From NCBI GenBank assembly GCA_014925825.1, contig JACGCK010000016.1, positions 372,001 to 436,000 of the forward strand: a DNA stretch of 64,000 nt. Direction: 5' to 3'. The translations under genes were made by a program, and so were the position numbers. Below the pieces are notes generated by a model. The model had not been told where the DNA came from. It did no database searches and saw only the letters and a list, made by a program, of their open reading frames with translations. Origin of the DNA: Pholiota molesta (Eukaryota; Basidiomycota; Agaricomycetes; Agaricales; Strophariaceae). Of the stretch, positions 24,559 to 36,272 are shown one piece after another. The stretch's first letter is position 1; each line of letters begins with the position of its first letter.

Positions 24559-25137
24559 TATAAACAAGGACTAGGGAATATGGAGATATGATGGAGGCTG
24601 TAAGGGAAACGAGAGAGGCGAGTTGATTCACCAAGTTCCAATATATGACGTCACGTGTATTTCAAGACCAGCCAGATGCAACTTGAACGTAACTTGAACT
24701 TGAACTGCACTCCTGGGCTCTGCTTCATTCTCACCTCCGAGTCGTCTCTGCTCCTCGCCCATCGGCCTGGTGGACCTACAAATGCTTGTAGTGATTTTGA
24801 TTTCGGCATGGCTGTTGCTTCGCAATTCAGCCTCTCCGAGTCAAGTTTCAAATTGACATGACGGTGGGTGATCTACCCACAGCGCTGTGTAGTGGATCCT
24901 AGCCAATTCTACGAAATCTGGCTGGATTGGCCTGGTGGGCTACCGGATTGTGGATGATTCGTGGCTTAGTTACTCGTCAAGTCCGAATTGTCACCCCGTC
25001 TGGCGCCTTTGGTTTCCTCTTTGATATTGAAATGCATGCCCAGTTTAGGGGATCATATCGATCATCGGTCATAAAATGCTCCTACAGGGCCTTACAGCGC
25101 TCATGCATAAATAAGCGATCTACAAAAAAAGAATCAA
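24559..25137. other. Divergent intergenic region
   Basis: 579 bases upstream of both the Iwr1 gene (minus) and the small unrecognised gene (plus). Short open frames here look like chance. No repeat or RNA gene seen. Confidence 0.4.
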
Positions 25138-25560
25138 ATGGATCTGGACTATGCAGTTGAGCGCTACATGGACCGGGAATCGAATCCGAAGGGCTCGAGC
25201 CTCTGAATTTCCATAAGATGTCGCAAGGAGAGGCCATAGAGCGACTTCGGTGCCATATGATCCACGAGCTGCATTCCTTGCACAATGTTTATGTTCTTTC
25301 TCCCTGTCGCAATCGCGCTATGGTTCTTTTTCGAGAAACAAATGGGGGAACTCCAGCAAGACCATTCAATGCCTTTTGGAGAGCGGCACACATGGCACAA
25401 TATCAAATGCCCGTAATTGTGAACTACGTCGGTAAGTCGTCATGCTTTCTATGTCAAGTTTTGACTGAATCTTTCTGGTAGACTTAAAGCTCTTTTAGAG
25501 GCCAGACATCAAGGGCTTGGCTATCTCGGTGAAGTTCATAAAGGGTTCATCCGTTTCTAA
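25138..25560 (+). CDS. Small protein of unknown function, two exons, probable frame break
   Basis: I do not recognise this protein. The ATG at 25138 opens MDLDYAVERYMDRESNPKG. The main body is in another frame: LEPLNFHKMSQGEAIERL, then RCHMIHELHSLHNVYVLSPC, RNRAMVLFRETNGGTPARPF and FWRAAHMAQYQMPVIVNYV. An intron of ~49 nt (donor gtaagt after 25431) leads to DLKALLEARHQGLGYLGEVH and KGFIRF, stop 25558-25560. The splice is in phase and the composition is protein-like (mixed, no low complexity), so I believe it is coding. One base seems lost between 25165 and 25200, where the upstream frame ends in a stop (SSL-stop). About 130 residues in total. No signal peptide or membrane segment. An alternative start is the ATG at 25218. 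Confidence 0.55.
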
Positions 25561-25736
25561 GCAAAAGGTACTTTCTATGTTCCAACTGACGCTTAGCGTG
25601 TTGATTGAATTTTATTTTCTTCCGAATAGTATCATCCTTTACGTTATGTATCCATAATATTGCTTTTTTGTATGCATTACACTCTGTTCTTTACTGCTTA
25701 CTTGGCTGCTGTTTCTCATGTAATTGTTATTTGTTA

Positions 25737-26846
25737 TTAATCATGGTCTCCCACTGGTGCAACCTTTCCAGGGCTCCCAGCTGATCTCCAAGCAGCCAGG
25801 ACTAGACCAACAACATCATCAACACCTTTCAGCTCCCTGACACTGGTGAAAATAGTCGGGCCATCTCCTCGCATCAATTTGGAATCCCTGGCCATGACCT
25901 CAAGTGAAGCACCAACGTAGGGCGCGAGATCGATCTAGTTTACGATATAAATCAGAGGTTACTAGAAATATTGCGCCCAGTCTATACTTGCCTTGTTAAT
26001 AACCAAAAGGTCAGACTGGGAGATTCCAGGACCTCCTTTACGCGGGATTTTATCACCTCCCTAGTTCGTTTCAGACTAAGAATCTTTCAGGCGTGAAAAA
26101 TAATGCACTCACCGAAACATCAATGACATAGATGATATAATCTGCGAGCTCTCGCGAGTAGTTCGCGGCCAGGTTATCACCACCACTTTCAACGAAGAGA
26201 AGCTGGCACTCGAATTTCGCTTGTAGGGTTTCCAATGCGCCCATGTTGGCGCTAATGTCTTCGCGGATGGCGGCGTGCGGACATCCTCCTGTCTCAATCG
26301 CCAAAATACGTTCCGAGGGCAGCGCTTTGTTTTTGATCAAGAACTCTTGGTCTTCACGGGTAAAGATGTCGTTTGTAACCGTTGCTAAAATTTGAAGTCA
26401 ATATAAGACTGCGTGTTTGTAGGAATTATTTAGGGGCTTTTCATTGACCGATGTTGTATTCTTTCCTGAGCCTTCTGCATAGCTCGAGTGTCAGAGCAGT
26501 CTTCCCTGAACCCACCGGGCTGTATATAGTTGGGTCAGAAATTTCCTGGTTCTGACAACGATTGTAACTCACCCTCCGATACCCACTGTGAATCCTCTTT
26601 CCTCAAAGTTCCGAGACGAATAGTCGGGTAGATCGCGCTCGGAGTATTTGCCTGCACAACATCAGAGATCGTCATTCTACGTGACTCGGGTCCATGCCTA
26701 CCTGCATGCTCTAGATGTTCATGAGTATGCCCATGCTCGCCTGGACCGTCGTGTGTGTGCGAGTGACCGCCATTCGAATGGTCGTGGGTATGTGCTGCTG
26801 GGGTCGCTTCGGTTGGAGAAAGGCTATTGATAAATTGAACGTTCAT
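25737..26846 (-). CDS. UreG: Urease accessory GTPase UreG with His-rich N-terminus
   Basis: UreG is the GTPase that drives nickel delivery to urease during maturation. Start ATG 26844-26846. Residues ~15-50 are a histidine-rich metal-binding stretch ([20 protein letters not shown]). The core has [20 protein letters not shown], the P-loop [49 protein letters not shown] (the CPH nickel-binding motif), [17 protein letters not shown] and the base-specificity motif NKIDLAP. It ends in [21 protein letters not shown]; stop 25737-25739. Short introns interrupt it, including one inside the P-loop (GIGG|PVGSGKT). Frame appears intact. Other urease genes are not in the window. Confidence 0.95.
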
Positions 26847-27072
26847 ATTATTATGCTGATGTCGCCTAGCAGGTAAGTAGATCGCAAGTTTGTACTCAGC
26901 TGCTTGATGCAAGCTTGAGGATGCGCTGTGCCAACTGCAATCAGCTTATCTGTGCCCACGATAGGATCTAATTACAGTAAGAGTAGCTCCTATTCCAAGG
27001 TTAGGGTTTGCGGCTATTTCTTTCAGAATTCCAACTTCCAATTGTCCACGTTCTGCTCTGGCTCTGGTACAA

Positions 27073-28372
27073 ATGAAGAGGGCTGCTCTCACTCTTGTCA
27101 GCTACTCGAGCTCGGATGAGGACGAGAACGACCACAATAAGTCCGTTAATGAAGGCAAAACTATTCAAACAGAACCCCCGCTGAAAAAAAGGTACGCGTT
27201 GGAGCTCGCCTACTTTTCATTTCGTTCATTTCTAACATGCCCGAGATCAGAAAACTACCTCCCATCTCTTCATCTTTGGTTCTATCGGGCCCCATAGACA
27301 ATCCCGCGCTGCATCAAGGTCGTATACGCACCACGCCGCATGTAGAGGGACAGTTCGCGGCACACGTGTACGTATCATTGGCTTTGGGCCGCCATTCAAT
27401 GCTACACAAGCTTGTTCAAGATATTCTCCGGGATGCGAAGGAGGCCATTCCGACATTGCGCGATATTGGGCTGACTGGGAAGCCTCGATGCGTCCTGAGC
27501 TTCATATCTCGCTCTCCCGGCCAATCTTCCTGCGGGCCCACCAGCGAGAAGACCTGAAAAGGGCTGTGAAAAATATCGCAAAAGAGCATAAAGCGTGAGT
27601 CTTTGTTGAATATTCTTACTCCTTTTCACTGCCCAAAAGGCGTATGTAATTGATGATTTCGATGATGATGATGCTTTCAATGATGCCTCCCAGGTTCATT
27701 GTATCGTTCGCGACGTTATCGGAGCTGATTAACGATGAGAAAACGAGGACTTTCTTGACACTGGAAGTGGGTGCTGGATATCACGAGGTGGGATGGCCTT
27801 TTGTTTTCTCTTAATCGGGACTCCTCTCGCTAATGTTCCAAGCAGCTACGTTCCTTGGCGGATGCGCTCTCACCTACTTTACAGGCCATTCGACAGAGGG
27901 AATATTATGTCAGCCCTAGATTTCATGCGTCCATAGGCTGGGCCCTCCTTCACAAAGCACGAGAAGCAGCTTCTAATCTGCAAACGGTCAGATCTGACAG
28001 TATCTGCACCACCCCATGTACACCTTCGGAAGAAGTTGGCCTTCCAATGTCCCACTCCACATCTCAGGCGCCCGACATCTTCCCTACTATTGCACAGCTG
28101 CCATCAGAGGCAATTGATGATCTCAAAAAGCGCTACTGTGCTAAACTCTCTTCACCCAGCGTGGGCTCGTTTGAGGTTGAATCGATAACTCTGAAAATAG
28201 GTAAGGACGTAAGTTCATGGAGTTTAATCGGTATGTGCATGAAGTTCAGGCCACGAAGTATGCAATAATCATCTGTTTACTTATTCAGCTCGATAACCGA
28301 ATGGGCCGACATAGAAATGGGGTTTCTCCGCGGAGGACTGAAGATTTAATTATCTTTTCCCTCGTCTATTGA
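27073..28372 (+). CDS. USB1: Usb1-type U6 snRNA 3'-phosphodiesterase
   Basis: Usb1 trims and seals the 3' end of U6 snRNA and is a 2H phosphoesterase. Start ATG 27073 (MKRAALTLVSYSSSDEDEND). An intron lies between LKKR and KLPPISSS. Then come GRIRTTPHVEGQFAAHVYV, the first catalytic motif RPELHISLSRPIFLR and the second RFHASIGWALL, giving the two H-x-S motifs of the family. One base is missing at GGG 27477-27479: frame one runs DIGLTGKPRCV, and adding G gives GLTGEASMRPELHISLS. Further introns follow EHKA, GAGYHE and possibly GKD. The 3' end is uncertain: the frame closes at 28268 if unspliced or at ~28370 if the last gtaagt is used. Function is secure from the paired motifs. Confidence 0.85.
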
Positions 28373-31300
28373 GGTATATCTACGCCATTACAACGGTGTT
28401 CCTGCTTCTCCTTGATCTATCTTCCAACACCAAACGCATGTGCGATTTCGCTGGCTGTGGCCACTTAAGGGCCGAATTGCAATGATGCCCGCTCGAGGAA
28501 CCGTGTTCGATCTCATACGCCTCAAGATGAACTGGGAGGTGTTTTCCGAACATTTGACCCTGTCTGCCACTTTAGAGGATTGTCGTCTTTGTATCTATCA
28601 CTTTCTTCCCAACTCTATTCTGATAGATCGGTACTAAACTTCTTTGTCATTCGCCTTGATATGGTGCCTCCGTTCACACGTCAGGTTGAAGAATAGAAGT
28701 TCCTCTCGGCGGGCGAAACTAATATATTTGGAAAGTTTTCCGTTTCGGTGTGTTCTCTTTAATTGAATTATCAGAGCTAATTTTGAGATTCAGAATTTTA
28801 TGAATTCTCCATCCATTCCTGAATGCACTTCTTATGGAATCATTCCCTTGGAACCGGGCCTTTCATCTTCCGTCTTTGTTTTCCAAGTATCAGCTGATAA
28901 TTTGGATCCCAATCGCTTCTCAACTAGTTAAAAGGAAGGAACGACCGAATGCTAGCCACGATTGTTGTCTCGGCTTTTTCCAACGATTTGACTTGACGGC
29001 TGCTGTGCCGCCAGATTTTCTAAATCCTTGATGAAGACGCCTCATGAAAGGCCTCATGCACCATAAATCCGGACGGACATCGACCTGTCATGGTTAAAGA
29101 TAGAGATGAAGATAAAGGTTTGGTGAATGCTCGACGGGACAGGTCAAATCCCCGGGGTTGATCCAGAAGTAGAACCCGCCTTGGACGATATCAATCACCT
29201 TCAATCACCTGGCAAACCAACGGACTTAGCGAGAATTTGTCGTTCTGCCAATATCCCTCGACCTTCACGCTAGAACTTCGCATAATCAAGGGTGCATGCC
29301 CTCGAGCGAGTACCCTCGCGGGCCGTCCGGAATTCCATGCATCAGCAGTCTAGCGAGGATTAGAACTGCATCTGACCTGGGGCAAAAAGGTGGCTTGCAA
29401 GTTGCCCGAGATAACCTAGCAGACGCCGAGTCTTGCTGGCTCCGTGAGGTTGGCTATAGATGTTGAACACTACACATCCATCAGCTTCTCTGCTTCTTCC
29501 CCTTGTGCTGTCTCAGAGTCCTTCTCTCTCACTGTTCAGTTCCCTTAATAGATCAGCTCTGTTGCCGATCCAGCGTGCAGACGACGTTCAATTGCATGCT
29601 CTGAACCGGTTTACCAAGTCATTTCAGCGCATTTGCGCCGCCAGTGCTCGGCACGGCACTCCCATTAGGGCTTCCTGTGCCTGATATCTATCGCTCACCC
29701 CGTCCCGTGTCAGTTGTGCCAATCCCTACTACCTAAACCAAAACATTCTGTCAACCTTGATTGGCCCAGATCTTTCAATTGCCGAGAAGCAGGACGCCCT
29801 GGATTATGCGCCTCCCGTTCGCAATTCGAAGTCTCGGTTTCATTTTCGTTGAACTGCCCACCCGTGGAAATGCTTCCTTTTTATAACATCCCGCCCAATC
29901 TGACTCTTATTCTGGATTCAAAATTGACCGACCTCCGCCCATCTTTTTCTACTTATGGCCTGTGAGGTCGGGGGTGATTCGATAACGCCCTATCAATTCG
30001 ATGCGCCCGACTTGTTCGGTTGATAGGTATCTCACACCCTTGCTATATCCGCCTTCATATCCTGATTTTCCCATACATGCTGTGCGGCCTCTCTAACTAC
30101 CTACTAAATCATGATGGTACAGCTGATGCACCGGTGAACCCAAAATCTCTTCAAAGTTTATTGTATCTTGCATAATACCTTGATAACACCCGTTCCTCAA
30201 AAACCTCGGTATTTTTGGGGCTACATACAATCTACAATCTACTGAGGTCTGCGCCAAAGTTCCACTGATCACTTATAAAAATACCTTCCTATTTCCACCG
30301 TTTGGCTGGAACGCGATGAGTTGGAATGTTCCTCGTATAAGACACGTCCACCGAGGGGGTATGTTGATCGCCAGATGAATCGTTCAGGCGCTTTTCTACC
30401 GACCTCACCAGAATAATCGGTCTATGTACATAGCCATCGGCATTATCTTCGCCCGTCAATAAATGTTTGGTAATAGGAAGCCTTAAGAAAACGCGTATGG
30501 ACAATCAATATTAATTAATATTCAATAGTCATCATACAAGGACCGTTGTCGAGGAGCCTCGAGGTCATGCGTTCGAGCAAGATCATCACCAGCCAGTGTC
30601 GTGTCATTCATCGTTTTGCAGAAAGATCGACGGAATATCCACCTGTCGTTTCAATAGATGGATATCAGTACATTGTCGAGTGTGTCCACACTGCGCGCGC
30701 ATCGCGCTGATGATTTTCGCGATCCGCATCGTACGCTCCTTTTCCTGAGCAAATAGTATCTTTTTGCGCGACGTCGTCGTCGGAGATATGTAGCATTATT
30801 ATTATTGTTGTTAATATGTCTTTCATGTTCATCAACTGCCCGCGCGCTCCTCTGTTTAGGGTCCTCAAGAGTGCATGCGGCACCACACATATGCTATGGG
30901 CATCATGATTGTACGTACTCTTTTTCATGAGCATACAATACTCTACCATCTGCACTCTCCTGGACCCTCCTCTGAGAGTTTTTCTTATTTCGTGCTTTCC
31001 CGTGATCTACTAAATGGTTCGCTTCAATTGAACTGTGGCTGTTGGTAGCAACAGCTGAGTGGACGGATCGCAGGAAAATATCGACTGCCCATTCCCCAAT
31101 AAGTCTGAGTCAGTAAGACTATAATTCGATGGTCTCTGATGAATACAGATGGAGGAATCCGACCCAATCTGCCTTGAAGGAGAAACGATTAATTGAGAAA
31201 TGTTATGAGTAGATGTGGGAACACACAGTAGTTTTCTCGTTGGCCGGTTTGCTCGATCGAATTTACCATATCCATATTTCTTTCGGTAGAAAAAAAAACG

Positions 31301-34300
31301 AAACAAGTCAGCCAAACTAATTACCGAAACAATACGATAAAAATTGTAAATTTCAGAGCTTATTCAACGAGATAATTTCTGTGCCGCAGATTACCTTGGG
31401 TCTCCCTGACGTCAACGGCGAATGATGTGGATCTGATAATTGGTTCTCAAGGCTGTACAGAGTTTGTAGCCTTGCCCGTTAAGTAACTTCCATGTCGATA
31501 ACGTTACGTCTCCCAGCACCTCAATTTCTGACCTGCCCACAATTAATATTGCATGTCCCTGAAGACCGTTCAAAATGTTGGTATTAGGGAACATGTCTCT
31601 GAAGAGTAAAACTATGCACAATAGCACATGTACGCTTTGTAGCTGCTTTTATGAACATGCTGAATTATATAGAAAATAGTTGGAGGCAATCTACCATTTC
31701 ACTTGACCTCGGGGACCCGAATTGATGCGTCTCCACATGATCTACTCTCTCGGAAGACAGAAGAAGCGGAGGGTTTGTTATAAATCTGGCGTGCAATGGT
31801 TGGGCCTTGTTGACAGTCTCGTATGTTTTCTCAACCAAAGACCACAGTGGTGGTGGGGCGTGTTAACTTGGAAGATGGCGAGTGTGCACCGCATTAGGAA
31901 ACTGTAAAGTAACAGAAAGTATGGAATCCGACGAAAGGATGAATAATGGACCCCATTGGCATGTATTCCATACGTATAACATTCCAATATCGCCATAAGT
32001 CGAAAGATCTTTGTGCTTTATCAATTTGAGCGACACGGCTCAGTTCAACTCAGCTCAAAGTTATATGAGATGTTTGAGCTCGATGTAACCGACTAGCGCA
32101 GACGGTTGCCGTCTTCGCAATGAGGAAATCTCCAATGGAAGTAACACCATCGATGGAGTTGGATTTATACACATTTGGCTTCTCCGGCGAGCAAGCGCGG
32201 GCCCAGATGAGAGAGCTGAAAAGTAGAAGTGCTAATTTCATTCTAGCCAAAAGGCTGACAGCGCTGGATCAATATTCATCGGAAGCGGGAATCAAAGGAT
32301 TTCGACGCTGAAAAAAAATGTAACCTGACAGAAGCAGCTTAGTGTATCTCCAGAAGCCACTAAAGGTGTATTTTTGCGCACCTATTATTCATTTGAGCGC
32401 ATGTCAGATAGCCTTGTAGATTATGCCCATTGGCATCCCTTCAACCCTCAGTATCTTCATGACATTTTATAATGCAAATGGTCCAGACAAATGACAATGG
32501 AAGGGATTCCAGAAAGCACTACTTGCTATAAAACCGTTGTTCTCCATGGATGGAGAGAAGAATTATGAGAAGCTGATATTGTCCATGCGAGGTAAGCTAA
32601 TTCATCGTTAGGCATCGTTGAGCGACAAGCTAAACACGATAAGCGTTGGTCAAATTCTTACAGTTAACGATGTCATTTACAACAGGTCTCAGAAGTACTA
32701 GCAGAGCACCTTCTAGGCTTTCAGCAGATTTATCGAAGCAACATCTATGGACGTGTTTAGAAAGAATAGCTCAAGACGGAAGCAATTTCTCAATCCATTT
32801 GGTATTACTTAGTAGTAACAAAGAGATGTTGACATATTTTCGAGATAGTCAGCCCAGTAGACTAACTCTTTGTCGGAGAACTCGAATAGTTGACGGACTA
32901 TCGATTCCGTAAGTCGTTGAAGGAGTAGACAAACTGAAGAAATTCTCAGTGCAAGTCGGAAAGAACATCATGAAAAGGAAATATACCACAGATAGTATAG
33001 CCCAAAAGAAGGTCCCGCGTGTGTATGTCCGAGCCTTACTCGCTTTATTCAAGCATTGCTCTTTCCATATATTTAGGAAGTAGATGACACCCACATGTGT
33101 AGTCATACTTCTCCAGAGGGATAGGTATAATCATATGATCTATATCATTGAAAATTTTGTTCTAGTATTGACGCTGGGAAATTAGAGTCAAAGTTTCGCC
33201 AAATTACCCAAACACAATTGACATTCAAGTCATGCAATCAGCGGTTTTTATCAGCTTTACCGGTCAGATATATGGACGTTCATCATGGTCTCGACCGTCT
33301 CATGACTCACAACTTCAGTCTTTGAGAGCAGGAATGAACAACTTGTTGGGTTTTTAGATCCTGAAATTTTAAAAATCACTGCCAAAGGCTGAGAAGCAAA
33401 CTCAAACACCTATGGGTACAGCCTAGCGGGAGTCTCGGATTGTGGCAGCTTGTAATCCATCTGTCAGGCAAGTTAGCGGCAGCTGGCTAGTGCCACAGTG
33501 AGATGCGCACAAATTCTAACATTTAGGCGCTCGGACAAGAATAAATCGGGCCGGGCGCTCCGGAGTGTTATGGAAGTTGTTGAACGACAAGTACTTGTGC
33601 GAATGTGGACTCGGATTATAATGAAATCCGTCTGTATTATCCTCGATAGCTTAGTACGAGATACGCTGATGGGAGATATAAACGAGATGCGACTTACTCA
33701 TACGGACAGCCTGAGAAGGAGCCGCATACATTGTCCGAGGATGCACGGCCTCTAGGATATATTTAGCCAAAAATTTCCCGTGTTCTACATTCCGTGTTGC
33801 AAATCTGAAAGTCGTCGGGGAAATCCAGTACAGTTGGCCCATTGAACAGAGAGAAATGGGGTACAACATTCATAGCAGCATAAAACTGCTAAATCCGGTG
33901 ACGCAATATCTGGCGCCTAATTTAACCGGAGTAAGAAAGTGCCCTGACTGCCCTTTCAACCAAGTACTCGGAGCAAGAGTAAGAGTTAGTCGAGGATAAG
34001 TTTCCCCAGCTTCTCTACTGCACCGGACACCGAGTTAATCCAGGTTCCAGGCGACTTGTGCCTGATCTTGAAGACCTCGAACGAGATTCGAGAGCACTAC
34101 GAGGCCCCTGGAGACAACTGGCTCCCTAAAGACGGGAACATGCCTGCTCATAATCTCAACATATCGTCGACTAAACAGCTATGTAGGACACAATAGGTGC
34201 TGCCGTTTACAAGACGGAAGCAAGTGGTTTCAGTAACGAGTGAGAGCACGAAGTTTGAGTATAGACCACAACGTTAAAATCCATAGCGCGGTGTGGACTA

Positions 34301-34420
34301 CGGTTAGCGCGACACCTACGATTATTATTTGTTAGGTACATTTACACCCTGCCGTACGCTGGACACGCAGCAGCTAGTGTGCCGCTGCTCAGAGAGCTGT
34401 CACGCGAACTATCCATTTAT
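28373..34420. other. Six-kilobase stretch with no recognisable gene
   Basis: I read both strands and found no known domain, no chain of exons with protein-like composition, and no RNA gene. Short open frames of 60-100 codons occur at chance level. One minus-strand frame (32050-32241) begins with a hydrophobic, signal-peptide-like segment (MKLALLLFSSLIWARA) but is only ~63 codons and unsupported. A small ATT/GTT-rich patch is at ~30794-30815. The 33.0-34.3 kb part has fragments that could be decayed coding sequence, but I cannot place them. Confidence 0.45.
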
Positions 34421-36182
34421 TCATTCCTCGGCGGGAGGGGGAAGCACAGGCGCGAGCACAATCGCAACATTGCGCCCGCTCCCAGTGGCTTGGTCAAATA
34501 GGTTTACGAGGGCGACCTTCATCGGTCCATCAGGACCACCACACCCGTCTTCGAGCCCCAGCTCCTCTGAATCCAGGCCGCGCGGTCCCGGAGCACCGCG
34601 CTCTCCACGAGCACCCCGACGACGCACCGGAGGACGTGGAGTGCCGCGAGCGCGCGCGCCTGGGGGCGGAGGGCGTGAGGGAGGGCGCCGAGGATGGCTT
34701 GGTCCTCGTCATCCGTCGTCATCCCCAGCAGCGGAGTCGTCTTCCCGCGTTCCTCGGGAAACACCACCCCCATCCGCTCCGCCGCGAGCGCGAGGAAGGC
34801 CCCCCATGAATCCGCGTACGCGGCGTCGCGCAGGCGGCCGAGGCGCCGCAGCGCGGGCGTCATGCCTATGCCTGAGGCGGGTGTGAGGTGTGCGTTGGCG
34901 GCGTCGATGGCGGCGGGTCGGTTGTGGGTGTTGGGTCGGTGGTGTGGGCTTGCAGAGCGCCGTCGGATGGGGCCCACTGCTCTGGCCGGCGCGGCCAGTG
35001 CGCGGGCACGGTTGCTGATTTGTGCTTGTTAGCGGGTAAATGATCAGAAGTGTCGGATATGGTTAGCAGTGAGGAGGCGGGGGTAGGCGCGGCATTCTGT
35101 AGGGCGCGCTCGAGGAGCGCGCGCCAGACGACCTTGCGGATGGCGAGGGCGCTGAGGGGTGGAGATTAGGCCTTTGGGTGTGCCAGCGGAGAGGCGTCAG
35201 CGGAAGAGGCAGGATCCGTGACCCAGGTGCTGGGTATCTGCGCAGCGAGGTGGAAGGCGGCGGGAGGGAGATCAGGCGGGGTGGCGTGCGTGCGGTACGC
35301 TATGGAAAGGGGGAAATCTGCCAAAGGGTATATATGAGTCCGCTCCAAAATGTTATTAAGTAGGTCGAATACACTCACCTGACGGGTGCATGAGGTTGTA
35401 GCAGCAGCCCACGACGACAGCTGCGGCGGGGTACCATGCAGAGGCAGGCGAGGTGCGCTGGCGCGCGGCGGTGAAGGCGCGCAGGACATCGGGGGTGAGC
35501 GAGCCGCATGCATGTAGGGCGACGAATAGCACCGGCACCGGGGCCCGTGCGCCGTTCTCTTCTGCCGCTGTTCCCTTCCCTCCTCCCTCCTCGTCAATCC
35601 ACTCATCCACCGCACGGAGGAGCGTGCCCTCCCCAATCAACACCGTCCGGTGGGCGATCGGGGGCTCCACTCCCTGCAACACTCTCCTCTCCCATTTTTG
35701 CGCGCCAGCAGTCTGCGCCTCATCCGCGTCCAATGCGAGGACGTGAGCCTGCGGCAGACGGGCCTTCAACGCGCGGGTAAGATAGCCCTGTCCCGCGCCG
35801 ACATCGACGATATGCAGAGACTCTTCCGGGAAGGACGACGCGCGGACGAGGGCGACGACATACGCGGCCATGCGGGCGACTTCGTGTGCCTTTTTCGGGG
35901 ACATGCCCTGGGCGTGGGCGATGGGGAGTGGGGGCGCGCGAAGCGGGAGGGGCGTGCGCGGGAGCTGGTGGTGCCGGATGGCGGCAATGCAGTCGGCGAG
36001 CGGGGCGGGAGGACATCGGGGGAGTCGGGTGGGCTGGGGGCGAGGTAGGCACGGAGGATGGAAAGTGCAGACGCATGGAGCACAAGATCCGGGTGGACGG
36101 CATGGGTATTTGGGTGGGTGCGGAGGACGGCGTGGACGAGGGGACTGGCGAGCGCGTCGGGGACGTCGGGGAACGAGGCCAT
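34421..36182 (-). CDS. METTL25/RRNAD1-type methyltransferase-domain protein, GC-rich, frame-broken
   Basis: This family (METTL25/RRNAD1) has a Rossmann SAM-binding domain; its substrate is poorly known. Start ATG 36180-36182 (MASFPDVPDALASPLVHAVL). The core has GMSPKKAHEVARMAAYVVAL, the SAM motif IVDVGAGQGYLTRALKARLP, ALHACGSLTPDVLRAF and VVVGCCYNLMHPS. An intron follows, then DFPLSIAYRTH, ALAIRKVVWRALLERAL and the C-terminal blocks LRRLGRLRDAAYADSWGAFL and VALVNLFDQATGSGRNVAIV. One base is missing at GGGG 36002-36005 (needed to reach IRHHQLPRTPLPLR) and one near 34521-34523. Near 35165-35200 the frame meets a stop and the join is unresolved. Codon use is extremely GC-rich at third positions compared with genes before 28 kb. 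It is head to head with the P450. Confidence 0.8.
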
Positions 36183-36272
36183 GGGTGTGACAGCAGGGAC
36201 TGGATTATTTCCAGCTCGGCGTGCTCGGAGACGTCTTAAATGTCCCCTCCCTCTCCCACCCATCCCACCACC
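36183..36272. promoter_or_regulatory. Very short bidirectional promoter between methyltransferase and P450
   Basis: Only 90 bases separate the two start codons (57 if the P450 starts at the in-frame ATG 36240). The segment contains a TTTAAATG run and a CT-rich stretch on the P450 side. Core promoters of both genes must be here or overlap the 5' coding ends. Confidence 0.45.

Noticed and set aside
25150..25240. tRNA-like sequence (ggattcgattccc on the minus strand)
   Set aside because: The putative T-stem does not pair and no acceptor, D or anticodon stems can be formed around it; the segment is better explained as coding.
32050..32250. Signal-peptide-like minus-strand frame (small secreted protein candidate)
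   Set aside because: Only ~63 codons, no homologue recognised and no supporting exon structure; kept as a remark only.
34329..34886. Plus-strand 185-codon frame opposite the methyltransferase gene
   Set aside because: It is antisense to conserved protein blocks and made of Arg/Pro/Ser repeats typical of GC-rich antisense frames.
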